From Burkholderiaceae bacterium (GTDB lineage: Bacteria > Pseudomonadota > Gammaproteobacteria > Burkholderiales > Burkholderiaceae_C): a stretch of DNA of 64,000 nucleotides. The stretch is from NCBI GenBank assembly GCA_026125795.1, contig JAHCKM010000001.1:1674001-1738000 (forward strand). Direction: 5' to 3'. Position numbers and translations under genes: made by a program. Under the pieces are notes generated by a model. The model was not told the origin of the DNA, did no database searches, and was given only the letters and a program-made list of their open reading frames with translations. Positions 25,945 through 34,243 of the stretch are shown here, in pieces (the stretch's first letter is position 1; each line of letters starts with the position of its first letter).

Positions 25945-25965
25945 GTGATCGCCATGGGTGATCAC
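25945..25965. promoter_or_regulatory. LysR-type binding site (ATC-N9-GAT)
   Basis: GTGATC and GATCAC are separated by 9 bp, which gives the ATC-N9-GAT pattern typical of LysR-family recognition sites. It ends 12 bp before the LysR start codon, in the 135-bp divergent region shared with the CoA-transferase operon. Confidence 0.5.
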
Positions 25966-25976
25966 ATGGGTGGGCC

Positions 25977-26942
25977 GTGAGCCGAGGCTTCGACCACGTC
26001 GTCCGGCGCCTGCGCTTGCGGCACCTCGAGCTTCTGGTGGCGCTGGCCGAGGTCGGCACCATGCGAGCGGCCGCGGGCCGCCTGAACCTCAGCCAGCCAG
26101 CGATCAGCAAGATGCTGCTGGAGGCCGAGGACGCGCTCGGCGCGCGTCTGTTCGAGCGCAGCCGCCAAGGGGTGCATCCGACCGCCGCCGGCACCGCAGC
26201 CATGTATCGGGCCCGTGTCATGCTCGGCGAGCTCGCACATGCGCGCGACGAGGTCGAGGCCATCCGAGGCGGCGCCAGCGCCGTGCTGCGCGTGGGAACG
26301 TTTTCGGTGACGGCGGCCGTGCCGGCCGCGGTGGTGCAACTGCGCCAGCGCATGCCCGGTGCGGCAGTCCACCTGCGCGAGGGGAGCGTCCGTGAACTGA
26401 TCCAACGCTTGCTCGAGGGCGAGCTCGACTGCGTGTTCGGGGCCCTCACCAACGAACTGCTGACCAGCGACCTTCTGCGCTCGCTGCAGTCAGAGGTCCT
26501 GCTTCAAGACCAGCTGTGCGTGCTGGCCGCCGAATCCAACACGGCGTGGCGGCGTCGTGGCCTGCGCTGGGTCGACCTGCGGGAGGCCAGTTGGGTTGCG
26601 CCTCCCAAGCAGACACTGGTTCGGCAAGCCTTCATGACGGCCTTTCTGAACGAAGGCACGGATCCTCCGGAGCCGGTGATTGAAGCGATGTCGTCCGTCA
26701 CGATCGGAGCGGTGTTGCGATTGGACCCCGCCTTGCTCGGTGCCGTGCGCTACGAGCACGCGCGCGCCGAGCTGTCGCATGGTGGCGTTCGGAGGCTCGC
26801 GCTGACGCCAGCCGTGGCGCTGCCGCCGCTCGGGCTCTTCACTCGACGGGCCGACGCGGGGCCGACGCCAGTGCTGCAGGAGTTTGCGCGCGCCATTCGC
26901 AAGGCGGGAGGCGCAGAGCTCGAGCGGGGCCGCAAGAGCTAG
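25977..26942 (+). CDS. LysR-family transcriptional regulator
   Basis: This 321-residue regulator has a helix-turn-helix at about residues 11-70 (RHLELLVALAEVGTMRAAAGRLNLSQPAISKMLLEAEDALGARLFER in parts) and a C-terminal co-inducer domain of the AbgR/GbpR-like kind. The GTG start at 25977 is the only one that keeps the whole DNA-binding domain. It is divergent from the CoA-transferase operon and a symmetric site lies just upstream, so it probably controls that operon and itself. Confidence 0.86.
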   Translation: MSRGFDHVVRRLRLRHLELLVALAEVGTMRAAAGRLNLSQPAISKMLLEAEDALGARLFERSRQGVHPTAAGTAAMYRARVMLGELAHARDEVEAIRGGASAVLRVGTFSVTAAVPAAVVQLRQRMPGAAVHLREGSVRELIQRLLEGELDCVFGALTNELLTSDLLRSLQSEVLLQDQLCVLAAESNTAWRRRGLRWVDLREASWVAPPKQTLVRQAFMTAFLNEGTDPPEPVIEAMSSVTIGAVLRLDPALLGAVRYEHARAELSHGGVRRLALTPAVALPPLGLFTRRADAGPTPVLQEFARAIRKAGGAELERGRKS

Positions 26943-27000
26943 AGCGATCGGACTTTCGTGTCGTCGGTTGCGACGGCGCGCGGCCTTGTGGTCTCTGGCG

Positions 27001-27056
27001 TCACTCGATGACCACGAATCCCGTGGCCTTGACGATCGGGCCCCACCCGCGCCGGT
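27001..27056 (-). pseudogene. remnant of a Bug receptor gene (C-terminal end only)
   Basis: Directly after the GMC oxidoreductase stop, the minus strand reads RRGWGPIVKATGFVVIE followed by TGA. This matches the C-terminus of Bug receptors (compare RFWRPIVQASGF and RWGAVVKESG elsewhere in this window). Only about 17 codons remain and no start or body is present, so it looks like a deletion scar from a lost receptor gene next to the oxidoreductase. Confidence 0.6.
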
Positions 27057-28763
27057 TCAGGTGCCCGCTGCAATCCAGCGCGCGGCCTTCTCGGCAATCA
27101 TCAACGTGGGGCTGTTGGTGTTGCCACTGGTGATGGTTGGCATCACGCTGGCGTCCACTACACGCAGGCCGGCGATCCCGCGGACGCGCAGGTGCGGGTC
27201 CACCACCGCCTGTGGATCGTCCATGCGGCCCATGCGGGCCGTGCCCACGGGGTGAAAGATCGTGGTGGCGATGTCGCCCGCCAGCCGCGCGAGCTCCTCA
27301 TCGCTCTGGAACTCGACGCCCGGCTTGAACTCGACGGGCCGGTACCTGGCCAGCGCCGGCTGCGCGACGATCCTGCGCACCACGCGCAGCGAATCGGCGG
27401 CCACCTGGCGGTCTTGCGGCGTGCTGAGGTAGTTGGGCGCGATGGCCGGCGCGGCATCGAAGGCCGCACTCTTGATCGTCACCGTGCCCCGACTCGTCGG
27501 GTTGAGGTTGCAGACGCTGGCGGTGAAGGCCGGGAAGTCGTGCAGCGGTTGCCCGAACGCCGGCAGGCTGAGCGGTTGCACGTGGAACTGCAGGTTCGCG
27601 TGCGGCAGATCGGGCCGACTCTTCGTGAAGATGCCGAGCTGCGACGGCGCCATGCTCATCGGCCCGCTGCGGTTCAGCGCGTACTCCAGCGCGATGGCCG
27701 CCTTGCCCCACAGGCTGTTGGACAAGGTGTTCAGCGTCTTCACGCCCTGCACCGTGTAGACGGCACGGATCTGCAGATGGTCCTGCAGGTTGGCGCCGAC
27801 ACCGGGCAGCTCCTGCTTCACTTCGATGCCGTGCTGCTGCAGCACGGCGCCGGGCCCGACCCCGGACAGCTGCAGGATCTGCGGCGTGCCGATGGCGCCG
27901 GCGCTGAGGATCACTTCGCACGATGCCCGCACCGTCAGCAGCTGTCCGTCGCGCACCAGCTCCACGCCGATGCAGCGCCAGGGGCCGTGGCCGTTGCGCT
28001 CGAGCAGCAGGCGTTTGACGCACGTTCGTGTCATCAGGCTGAGGTTGTCGCGCGTGCGCTCGATGGGACGCAGGAACGCCTTGCTGGTGTTCCAGCGCCA
28101 GCCGCGCTTCTGGTTCACCTCGAAATAGCCCACGCCCTCGTTGTCGCCTCGGTTGAAGTCGTTGCTCGGCGGGATGCCCGCTTGCTGGGCAGCGCTGGCG
28201 AACGCGTCGAGGATGTCCCAGCGCAGGCGCTGTTTCTCCACCCGCCACTCGCCGCCGTGGCCATGGAACCGGCCGGCATCCTGCCGACGTGCCGCGTGTG
28301 CCGCCTGCTCGTCGACGAAGCGGCTGCCCGCACCGACGCCGCTCGGCGTTGACGCGTCGAGGGCATGGTGGTTTTCGTGGACCATGAAGTCGCGCAGCGA
28401 CTCGAGCCAACTCCAGGATCCGTCACCGGTTTCACGCGCCCATGATTCGTAGTCGCGGGCCTGGCCGCGCATGTAGATCATGCCGTTGATGCTGCTGCAG
28501 CCGCCCAGGGTCTTGCCGCGCGGGTAGATCAGGCTGCGGCCGTTCAGGCCCGCTTGCGCTTCGGTGCGAAAGCACCAATCGGTCTTGGGGTTGTCGATGC
28601 AGTAGAGATAGCCCACCGGGATGTGAATCCACGGGTGGGTGTCGCGCCCGCCGGCTTCGACCAGCAGCACGCGCTTGCTGCGATCGGCCGACAACCGGTT
28701 GGCCAGCAGGCTGCCGGCCGTGCCGGCTCCGAGGACGATGTAGTCGAAGTTCGGCGATGGCAT
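27057..28763 (-). CDS. GMC-family oxidoreductase (choline dehydrogenase-like)
   Basis: This 568-residue FAD enzyme has the dinucleotide motif DYIVLGAGTAGSLLANRL, the GMC signatures IYPRGKTLGGCSSINGMIYMRG and SAGAIGTPQILQLSGVG, and the catalytic His region IFHPVGTARMG with ASVMPTITSGNTNSPTLMIAEKAA (in parts). It oxidises an alcohol to the aldehyde and passes electrons to a quinone or other acceptor. It resembles choline dehydrogenase but the region is far from the betC operon, so the substrate is left open. It has an inserted stretch around residues 120-150 that looks lineage-specific. Confidence 0.9.
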   Translation of the reverse strand: MPSPNFDYIVLGAGTAGSLLANRLSADRSKRVLLVEAGGRDTHPWIHIPVGYLYCIDNPKTDWCFRTEAQAGLNGRSLIYPRGKTLGGCSSINGMIYMRGQARDYESWARETGDGSWSWLESLRDFMVHENHHALDASTPSGVGAGSRFVDEQAAHAARRQDAGRFHGHGGEWRVEKQRLRWDILDAFASAAQQAGIPPSNDFNRGDNEGVGYFEVNQKRGWRWNTSKAFLRPIERTRDNLSLMTRTCVKRLLLERNGHGPWRCIGVELVRDGQLLTVRASCEVILSAGAIGTPQILQLSGVGPGAVLQQHGIEVKQELPGVGANLQDHLQIRAVYTVQGVKTLNTLSNSLWGKAAIALEYALNRSGPMSMAPSQLGIFTKSRPDLPHANLQFHVQPLSLPAFGQPLHDFPAFTASVCNLNPTSRGTVTIKSAAFDAAPAIAPNYLSTPQDRQVAADSLRVVRRIVAQPALARYRPVEFKPGVEFQSDEELARLAGDIATTIFHPVGTARMGRMDDPQAVVDPHLRVRGIAGLRVVDASVMPTITSGNTNSPTLMIAEKAARWIAAGT

Positions 28764-28866
28764 GCCAGTGCTCTCGTGCGGTGGCCCGGTGCGTCATTGG
28801 GCCACAGGCATCGGTCGCTCGCGCCACCCTTGCCGTGGGCCGGCTCCTGCAGTCGAGCCGGCCGCC

Positions 28867-29007
28867 TCAGGTGGGCCCGATGCCGCCTGGCATCAACATG
28901 CCGACGAAGAACAACATGGCGATGAAGGCCGCAGCCATGAAGACCCACAGGTCGTCGGTGCGGTTGGCACCTCTCAAGCCATGGGCCCGTCTCTTGTGCC
29001 AGCGCAT
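28867..29007 (-). CDS. 46-residue predicted membrane microprotein
   Basis: The minus strand encodes MRWHKRRAHGLRGANRTDDL followed by a hydrophobic segment (WVFMAAAFIAMLFFVGMLMP) and GGIGPT. GGGAG lies 5 bp before the ATG. The basic N-terminus and single membrane span predict a small inner-membrane protein with its N-terminus in the cytoplasm. It lies alone in the 383-bp space between the GMC oxidoreductase and the sugar dehydrogenase genes; the rest of that space shows nothing I can identify. Confidence 0.55.
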   Translation of the reverse strand: MRWHKRRAHGLRGANRTDDLWVFMAAAFIAMLFFVGMLMPGGIGPT

Positions 29008-29146
29008 GATCGCTCCCGTCGTGCTCGGGAAAAGGGAAGCGCATTCTGCTCGCTAATGGTGACCCTGCACATTTCAGGGTGAGGCACGGATGCGCGGGCA
29101 GCGCGCCGGCGCCGCTTGGGACCCGGGGCAACCCCGGTCGGCCGGC

Positions 29147-30442
29147 TCAGCGCGCCGGCGTCACGCGCCAGACGGTGTTCGACAGGTCATCGGCGACGAT
29201 CAGCGCGCCTTGCGGGTCGACCGTCACGCCGACCGGGCGGCCCATCGTCTTGCCGTCGGCCTGGAAGCCGGTGACAAAGTCCACCGCCGCGCCGCTCGGG
29301 CGGCCCTCGCGGAACGGCACGAAGACCACCTTGTAGCCCGCCGGCTCTTCGCGGTTCCAGCTGCCGTGCATGCCGACGAAGGCGCCCTCGTCGAACGGCC
29401 CGTCACCGCCCGATGCTGCGAATGCGAGCCCCAGCGGGGCCGAATGCGATGGCAGCGCGTAGTCCGGCCGCACGGTGGCCTGCACCTTCTGTGCGTCGTG
29501 CGGCCGCACGCGCGGGTCGGCGTTGGGCCCCCAGTACGCGTACGGCCAGCCGTAGAACGAGCCTTCGCGCACCGAGGTCAGGTAGTCGGGCACGAGGTTG
29601 GGGCCGAGTTCGTCGCGTTCGTTGACCACCGCCCAAAGCTGAGCGCTGCCCGGCTCGAAGGCGAGCGCGGTGGGGTTGCGCAGCCCGGTCGCAAACGGCC
29701 GCGCCGCGCCGCTGTTGGCCTCCACCTGCCACACCATGGCGCGGTTTTCCTCCACCGCCATGCCGCGCTCGCCGACGTTGCTGTTGGAGCCGATGCCCAC
29801 GTACAGGAACCGGCCCTCGGCATCGGCCGCGAGCGCCTTCGTCCAATGGTGGTTGATCGCCGACGGCAGCGGCGTCACCGTCACCGGCGCCGCGGTGGCC
29901 TGCGTCTGCCCGGGCTGGTAGTCAAACCGCACCAGAGCGTCCTGGTTGGCCACATAGAGCCGGTTGTCGACGAGGGCGAGGCCGTAGGGCGCGTTGAGGT
30001 TCTCGGCGTAGACCCATCGGCCTTCGTACTTGCCGTCGCCATCGGCGTCGCGCAACAAGGTCAACCGGTCGCCACCCTTGACCGGCGTCGTGCCCTTGGA
30101 CTTGATGATGCCGGCGATGTAGTCCTTGGGCGTCAGCATCGGCGCGCTCTTGCCCTTGCCCTCGGCCACCAGGATGTCGCGATTGGGCAGCACCAGCGTC
30201 TGGCGCGGGATCTGCAGCCCGGTGGCGATGGCCGAGATCGTCCAGCCATGCGGCACGGTCGGACGGCGGTCACCCCAAGGGGCCGGCTCGGCGATGCCCA
30301 TGTTCGGAAGCAGGCCGCGCTGCGGCGGCGGCAGCTCGGGTTGCGCGCCGTAGGGCCCGCTGCTCGGATTGCCCACGGCGGCCAGCGTCAGCGTTGCCGC
30401 AATGGCGACGGCAACGGCACCGACCTTCGTCGTGAGCCTCAT
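29147..30442 (-). CDS. PQQ-type sugar dehydrogenase (sorbosone/glucose dehydrogenase family)
   Basis: This 431-residue protein has an N-terminal signal segment (MRLTTKVGAVAVAIAATLTLAAVG) and the soluble aldose dehydrogenase beta-propeller motifs: LQIPRQTLVLPNRDILVAEG, GDRLTLLRDADGDGKYEGRW, NHHWTKALAADAEGRFLYVGIG, RNPTALAFEPGSAQLWAVVNERDELG and FVGMHGSWNREEPAGYKVVFVPF (in parts). It should be a periplasmic quinoprotein oxidising sugars. It is the fourth gene of the sigF operon, coupled by a 4-bp overlap to the DUF2231 gene, so it is likely stress-induced. Confidence 0.88.
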   Translation of the reverse strand: MRLTTKVGAVAVAIAATLTLAAVGNPSSGPYGAQPELPPPQRGLLPNMGIAEPAPWGDRRPTVPHGWTISAIATGLQIPRQTLVLPNRDILVAEGKGKSAPMLTPKDYIAGIIKSKGTTPVKGGDRLTLLRDADGDGKYEGRWVYAENLNAPYGLALVDNRLYVANQDALVRFDYQPGQTQATAAPVTVTPLPSAINHHWTKALAADAEGRFLYVGIGSNSNVGERGMAVEENRAMVWQVEANSGAARPFATGLRNPTALAFEPGSAQLWAVVNERDELGPNLVPDYLTSVREGSFYGWPYAYWGPNADPRVRPHDAQKVQATVRPDYALPSHSAPLGLAFAASGGDGPFDEGAFVGMHGSWNREEPAGYKVVFVPFREGRPSGAAVDFVTGFQADGKTMGRPVGVTVDPQGALIVADDLSNTVWRVTPAR

Positions 30443-30822
30443 GCCGTCCTCCAGCGCATGCCGGCCAGGCCGATCGCGCTCGCGATCGCCGCCAGCAGCA
30501 CCACCACCACCGACAGCCACAGCCCGGCCGGCATCGCTGCCCATGCGTCCTTGGCATGGATCAACGCGTTGACGAAGCCGACCACGAAGCTCGCGAGCAG
30601 CAGCAGCAGGTACAGCGTGCCGCGACGGTGGCGCATGACGGTCGACCGCAGCAGGTCCACCGCGGCCCACAGCAGCGCGACTCCCGCGAAGACGAGGCCG
30701 CCGGCGATCAGCCACGAGGCGAAGTTGGTCCACTGCACCTGGTAGGTTTGTGCGTAGGCCCAGTCGCTGAGCAGCGCGCCGAGGAAAAGCGGCAGCGCCG
30801 AGAAGGCGAGAACAGCGTGCAT
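30439..30822 (-). CDS. DUF2231-like membrane protein
   Basis: This 127-residue protein has four predicted membrane spans: MHAVLAFSALPLFLGALLSDWAY, FASWLIAGGLVFAGVALLWAAVDLL, LYLLLLLASFVVGFVNALIHA and GLWLSVVVVLLAAIASAIGLAG (each read in parts). The opening resembles the MHP-type start of DUF2231 proteins. GTG 30855 in frame is an alternative start. It lies between nrsF and the quinoprotein gene in the sigF operon and may serve as its membrane partner, but this is only contextual. Confidence 0.72.
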   Translation of the reverse strand: MHAVLAFSALPLFLGALLSDWAYAQTYQVQWTNFASWLIAGGLVFAGVALLWAAVDLLRSTVMRHRRGTLYLLLLLASFVVGFVNALIHAKDAWAAMPAGLWLSVVVVLLAAIASAIGLAGMRWRTA

Positions 30823-30887
30823 GCCTTCCCTGGGCAACCCCGATGCCTGCAACACGCATGGCGTGAAAGCTGCCGGTTCGACGCCGC

Positions 30888-31523
30888 CTACCAACGCAGA
30901 ACGCGCGGCCCCAGCGTGGCCCCGAGGCCTCCGGTCAGCAAGATGCCCAGCGTGTACCACAACGCCACGAATGCCGGAGACGATTCCGGACACGCCAAGG
31001 CGTAGCCGCCGGCGCCCACCGCGCCGGCCAGCAGTCCGGCCGCGAACCCGGCCTGTCGCGGCCGCGTCGGGGCAAGACCGCGCACCGCCCACAGCGTGGC
31101 AACCAGTGCCGGCAGCGACAGCACGAGGACGCTCCACGGGCAGACCGACCAGGAGCGCCCCAGCAGGGCCTGCAGGCGCGCTCCCGAGGCCTCCGACATC
31201 ATCGACGCCGCGCCCACCAGCGCCATGATCACCACGACGGCCAGCGTCGTGAGCTGGGCCGGGCGCGGGGGCGCGGCCGGCCGCGACAGCCGCGCCGTGA
31301 GCGCGGCGGCGGCGAGGGCCAACGCGCCGCAGTAGACCAGCTTGATCCACGGCGCCGGCGTGGCGTAGAGCGACGCGGGGATCGCACCCAATGCGCCGAC
31401 GGCGATCAACGCGCTCATCAACAATCCCAACGCGGCCGCCGGCGCCAGGCGCTTGGCCGCCAGCGCCCGCGGCGCGGGGCCGGCATTACGCGCCAACATC
31501 TCGATCAGCTGGTCGGTCTTCAT
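30888..31523 (-). CDS. nrsF: NrsF-family (DUF1109) anti-sigma factor
   Basis: This 211-residue protein has a short cytoplasmic N-terminus (MKTDQLIEMLARNAGPAPR) followed by six predicted membrane spans, the layout of DUF1109/NrsF proteins, which hold SigF-type sigma factors inactive at the inner membrane. Two cysteines, each followed by proline (SVCPWSV and LACPESS), sit in the C-terminal half; the Caulobacter relative depends on two cysteines. It lies 25 bp after the sigma factor gene in the same operon. In Caulobacter the pair responds to toxic metals; the signal here is unknown. Confidence 0.86.
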   Translation of the reverse strand: MKTDQLIEMLARNAGPAPRALAAKRLAPAAALGLLMSALIAVGALGAIPASLYATPAPWIKLVYCGALALAAAALTARLSRPAAPPRPAQLTTLAVVVIMALVGAASMMSEASGARLQALLGRSWSVCPWSVLVLSLPALVATLWAVRGLAPTRPRQAGFAAGLLAGAVGAGGYALACPESSPAFVALWYTLGILLTGGLGATLGPRVLRW

Positions 31524-31548
31524 GCCCGGTGTCCGCTCGATCGGTGTG

Positions 31549-32118
31549 TCATGCGCGATCGGCCTCACGCACCATGGCGGCCAGTCGCTTCAGGCCGCGG
31601 TGCACCTGCACCTTGATGGCCGACGGCGAGGCCCCGGTGCGCGCTGCCGCCTCCGCCACCGACAGGCCTTCGACCTTGGTCAGGAGGATGGCCTGCCTTT
31701 GCGCGGCCGGCAGCTGCTGCAGCAGCCTGCCGAGGTCGCGCGAGGTGCCGGTCTCTTGTGCATCGGCCACCAACAACTGCTCGTCGACGTCGTCGATGGC
31801 GTCATGGAGGCTGTCGCGCCGACCGCGTCGACGCCACAGGTCGACCAGCTTGTGCCGTGCGATGGCCACCGCCCAGGCGCTGACGGCGAGCGTCGGGTCG
31901 TAGGTGCCGCGTTGCAGATGCAGGGCCAACAGAGTCTCCTGAACCAGATCCTCCACCTCGTCCGGATAGGCCGACAGGCGGCGCTTCAGATAGCCCCGCA
32001 AACGGGCGGCGAGCAGACCCAGGCATTGCCGGTAGGCCGCGTCGTCACCCGAGCGAGCGCGCAGCCACAGCGGCTTGAGGGCGGACTCGAAGTCGCCGGG
32101 GCTGGCGTCAACAGGCAT
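31549..32118 (-). CDS. sigF: ECF RNA polymerase sigma factor, SigF type
   Basis: This 189-residue sigma factor has region 2 (LRGYLKRRLSAYPDEVEDLVQETLLALHLQR, in parts, with AVSAWAVAIARHKLVDLWRR) and region 4 (LPAAQRQAILLTKVEGLSVAEAAARTGASPSAIKVQVHRGLKRL, in parts). Its partner nrsF is next in the operon. The upstream sequence carries GTAACC-N16-CGAA, the consensus of SigF-type promoters, so it is probably autoregulated. The CGAA ends directly at the ATG used here, which is hard to reconcile with transcription starting from that promoter; see findings. Confidence 0.9.
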   Translation of the reverse strand: MPVDASPGDFESALKPLWLRARSGDDAAYRQCLGLLAARLRGYLKRRLSAYPDEVEDLVQETLLALHLQRGTYDPTLAVSAWAVAIARHKLVDLWRRRGRRDSLHDAIDDVDEQLLVADAQETGTSRDLGRLLQQLPAAQRQAILLTKVEGLSVAEAAARTGASPSAIKVQVHRGLKRLAAMVREADRA

Positions 32119-32144
32119 TTCGTGGCTCGGGGTCCTCTGGTTAC
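32119..32144 (-). promoter_or_regulatory. SigF-type promoter of the sigF operon
   Basis: On the minus strand GTAACC (32144-32139) is followed by exactly 16 bp and CGAA (32122-32119). This equals the GTAACC-N16-CGAA consensus I recall for Caulobacter SigF. The CGAA abuts the sigF ATG. Confidence 0.7.
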
Positions 32145-32181
32145 AGCGGCCCGCGATGGAGCCGAGCCGGATTGTGCGGCT

Positions 32182-32207
32182 GTAACCAATCGGCCGCGGC
32201 CGACGAA
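32182..32207 (+). promoter_or_regulatory. SigF-type promoter of the arsS-phnDEC operon
   Basis: GTAACC (32182-32187), 16 bp, then CGAA (32204-32207) on the plus strand, 36 bp before the arsS start codon. It is back to back with the sigF operon promoter, so both operons should answer to the same sigma factor. Confidence 0.7.
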
Positions 32208-32243
32208 TGGAGCTGCATCGTCCACGGCTGATGAGACGCCCGA

Positions 32244-33263
32244 ATGCACGCCACGCTGCCGCTGCTTGCCGCGACCGACTTCCCGCCGATCCGGCGCCGC
32301 TCGCTCGACACCCTGCAGGTCAACCTCGGGTACAAGTGCAACCAGAGTTGCCTGCACTGCCACGTGGCGGCCAGTCCGCAGCGCACCGAGATGATGGACA
32401 GCGACACCATCGCGCTGGTGCTCGAGGTGCTTGGCGCGCGCAAGGTCGGCACGCTCGATCTGACCGGCGGCGCGCCGGAGCTGAACCCGCACTTTCGGCA
32501 GCTCGTGCGCGAGGCCCGTGCGCTGGGCGTGCGCGTGATCGACCGCTGCAACCTGACCATCCTGTCCGAGCCGGGTCAGGATGGGCTCGCCGCTTTTCTG
32601 GCCGAGCAGGGCGTGGAGGTGACCGCCTCGCTGCCTTGTTATACGCCGGCCAATGTCGATCGCCAGCGCGGCGATGGTGTCTTCGAACGCAGCATCGCCG
32701 GGCTGCGCCAGCTCAACGCGCTGGGTTATGGCGATCCCGGCCGCGGCCTGGTGCTCAATCTGGTCTACAACCCGCAGGGTCCGTCGCTGCCGCCGCCGCA
32801 GGACAAGCTGCAGGCCGACTACAAGCGCGAGCTGCTGCTGCACTTCGGCATCCGCTTCAACCACCTGCACGCGCTGACCAACATGCCGATCCAGCGCTTT
32901 GGCAGCACGCTGGTCAGCAAGGGCAGCTTCGGCGCCTACATGAAGCTGCTGCGTGGCAGCTATCGCGCGGACAACCTGGGCGCGGTGATGTGCCGCAGCC
33001 TGCTTAGCGTGGACTGGAAAGGTTTTGTCTACGACTGCGACTTCAACCAGATGCTGGGCCTGCACGCCGACCTCGCGGGACACACGCGACCCCACCTTCG
33101 CGACCTGCTGCGCCACGATCCGTCGGGCGCCGCGATCCGTGTGGCCGACCACTGCTACGGCTGCACCGCGGGGCAGGGCAGCAGCTGCGGCGGTGCGCTG
33201 GATCCGGCGGCGAGCGCCGAGGCGCCGGCCGTTGCGGGCGCGGCGACGGGGCAGCGCGCGTGA
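32244..33263 (+). CDS. arsS: radical SAM protein, arsenosugar biosynthesis ArsS-like
   Basis: This 339-residue radical SAM protein has the cluster motif at C32, C36 and C39 (YKCNQSCLHCH) and LDLTGGAPELNPHF, and a C-terminal region with CRSLLSVDWKGFVYDCDFNQML and CYGCTAGQGSSCGG, the DUF3641-type cysteines of ArsS. In cyanobacteria ArsS attaches the 5'-deoxyadenosyl group to dimethylarsenic. No ArsM methyltransferase is present nearby, so the arsenic role is by family name only. It is followed by a phosphonate-type ABC transporter in the same operon and is preceded by a SigF-type promoter. Confidence 0.86.
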   Translation: MHATLPLLAATDFPPIRRRSLDTLQVNLGYKCNQSCLHCHVAASPQRTEMMDSDTIALVLEVLGARKVGTLDLTGGAPELNPHFRQLVREARALGVRVIDRCNLTILSEPGQDGLAAFLAEQGVEVTASLPCYTPANVDRQRGDGVFERSIAGLRQLNALGYGDPGRGLVLNLVYNPQGPSLPPPQDKLQADYKRELLLHFGIRFNHLHALTNMPIQRFGSTLVSKGSFGAYMKLLRGSYRADNLGAVMCRSLLSVDWKGFVYDCDFNQMLGLHADLAGHTRPHLRDLLRHDPSGAAIRVADHCYGCTAGQGSSCGGALDPAASAEAPAVAGAATGQRA

Positions 33264-33340
33264 ACGATCCGATCGACCAGCCCTGCGCATTCGTCAAACC
33301 GGCGGCCGGCATGCCGTCCGCGCCCACAGGAGATTTCCGC

Positions 33341-34243
33341 ATGAACCCGAGTCGTCGCAGCGCGTCCGCCATGGCATTGGCCTGCTTGTTCGCCGGGCCT
33401 GGCGTCGCCCGGGCGCAGGCCGCCGGCGGCGTCGCGCCGCTGAAGTTCGGCGTTGGCCTGTTCCAGCCTGACCGCGAGAAGAACGACGCCACCTACCGCC
33501 CGCTGGCCGCACACCTGGCGCAGCGCCTGGGCCGAGCGGTGGAGCTGCGCACCGTCGACAGCTGGGAGGGCCTGGCCAAGAGCCTGGCCAACGGCGAGAC
33601 CGACATCGCGCTGATGGGCCCCTGGGGCTACGTGCTGGCCAACCACTACAGCGAGGCCCAGGTCGTCTCGACCATCCTCTACCAGGGCAAGCCCGAGTAC
33701 TTTGCGCTCATCGTCACGCACCCGGAGTCGGGCCTGAACAGCGTGGACGACCTGCTTGGCCCCAAGGGCCGCGGCCGCAGCTTCGCGTTCGGCGACAAGG
33801 GCTCGACCTCGGGCTACCTGATCCCGCTCCACCTGTTCCAGCAGCGCGGCATCGACCCCGAGAAGCACTTCGCGCGCGTGCTCTACACCAAGCACCAGGC
33901 GATCCAGACCCAGGTGACGGCCGGGCAGCTCGACGCCGGCGCCGACTACAACCGCAACCGCGATGCCATGATCGCCCAGGGCCTGATCCAGGCCGCGCGC
34001 AGCAAGGTGATCTGGCAGTCGGCGCCGCTGCCCAACGACGCGCTGGCGGTCAGTGCCGCGCTGGCCAAGGACAGCGCCTTCGTCAAGCGGCTGCAGACGG
34101 CGCTGGCCGATGTGGGGCCGCTGCTGGCCGGCCAGTCCAGCCTGCTGCCCGCCCACTACACCGGCTTCGTGGCGAGCGACAACACGTTCTACAAGCCCAT
34201 CCGCGACGCCGGACTGGCCACGGGCAAGCTGGGCGCGAGGTGA
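33341..34243 (+). CDS. phnD: phosphate/phosphonate-type ABC transporter substrate-binding protein
   Basis: This 300-residue PhnD-type periplasmic protein has a signal peptide (RRSASAMALACLFAGPGVARAQA) and PhnD motifs: LKFGVGLFQPD, SLANGETDIALMGPWGYVLA, FAFGDKGSTSGYLIPLHLF and VTAGQLDAGADYNRNRDAMI. AGGAGA lies 9 bp before ATG 33341; the in-frame GTG at 33260 overlaps arsS but would bury the signal. Ligands in this family include phosphonates, phosphite and phosphate analogues. Lying after arsS, an arsenic oxyanion or organo-arsenical is an attractive but unproven ligand. Confidence 0.88.
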   Translation: MNPSRRSASAMALACLFAGPGVARAQAAGGVAPLKFGVGLFQPDREKNDATYRPLAAHLAQRLGRAVELRTVDSWEGLAKSLANGETDIALMGPWGYVLANHYSEAQVVSTILYQGKPEYFALIVTHPESGLNSVDDLLGPKGRGRSFAFGDKGSTSGYLIPLHLFQQRGIDPEKHFARVLYTKHQAIQTQVTAGQLDAGADYNRNRDAMIAQGLIQAARSKVIWQSAPLPNDALAVSAALAKDSAFVKRLQTALADVGPLLAGQSSLLPAHYTGFVASDNTFYKPIRDAGLATGKLGAR

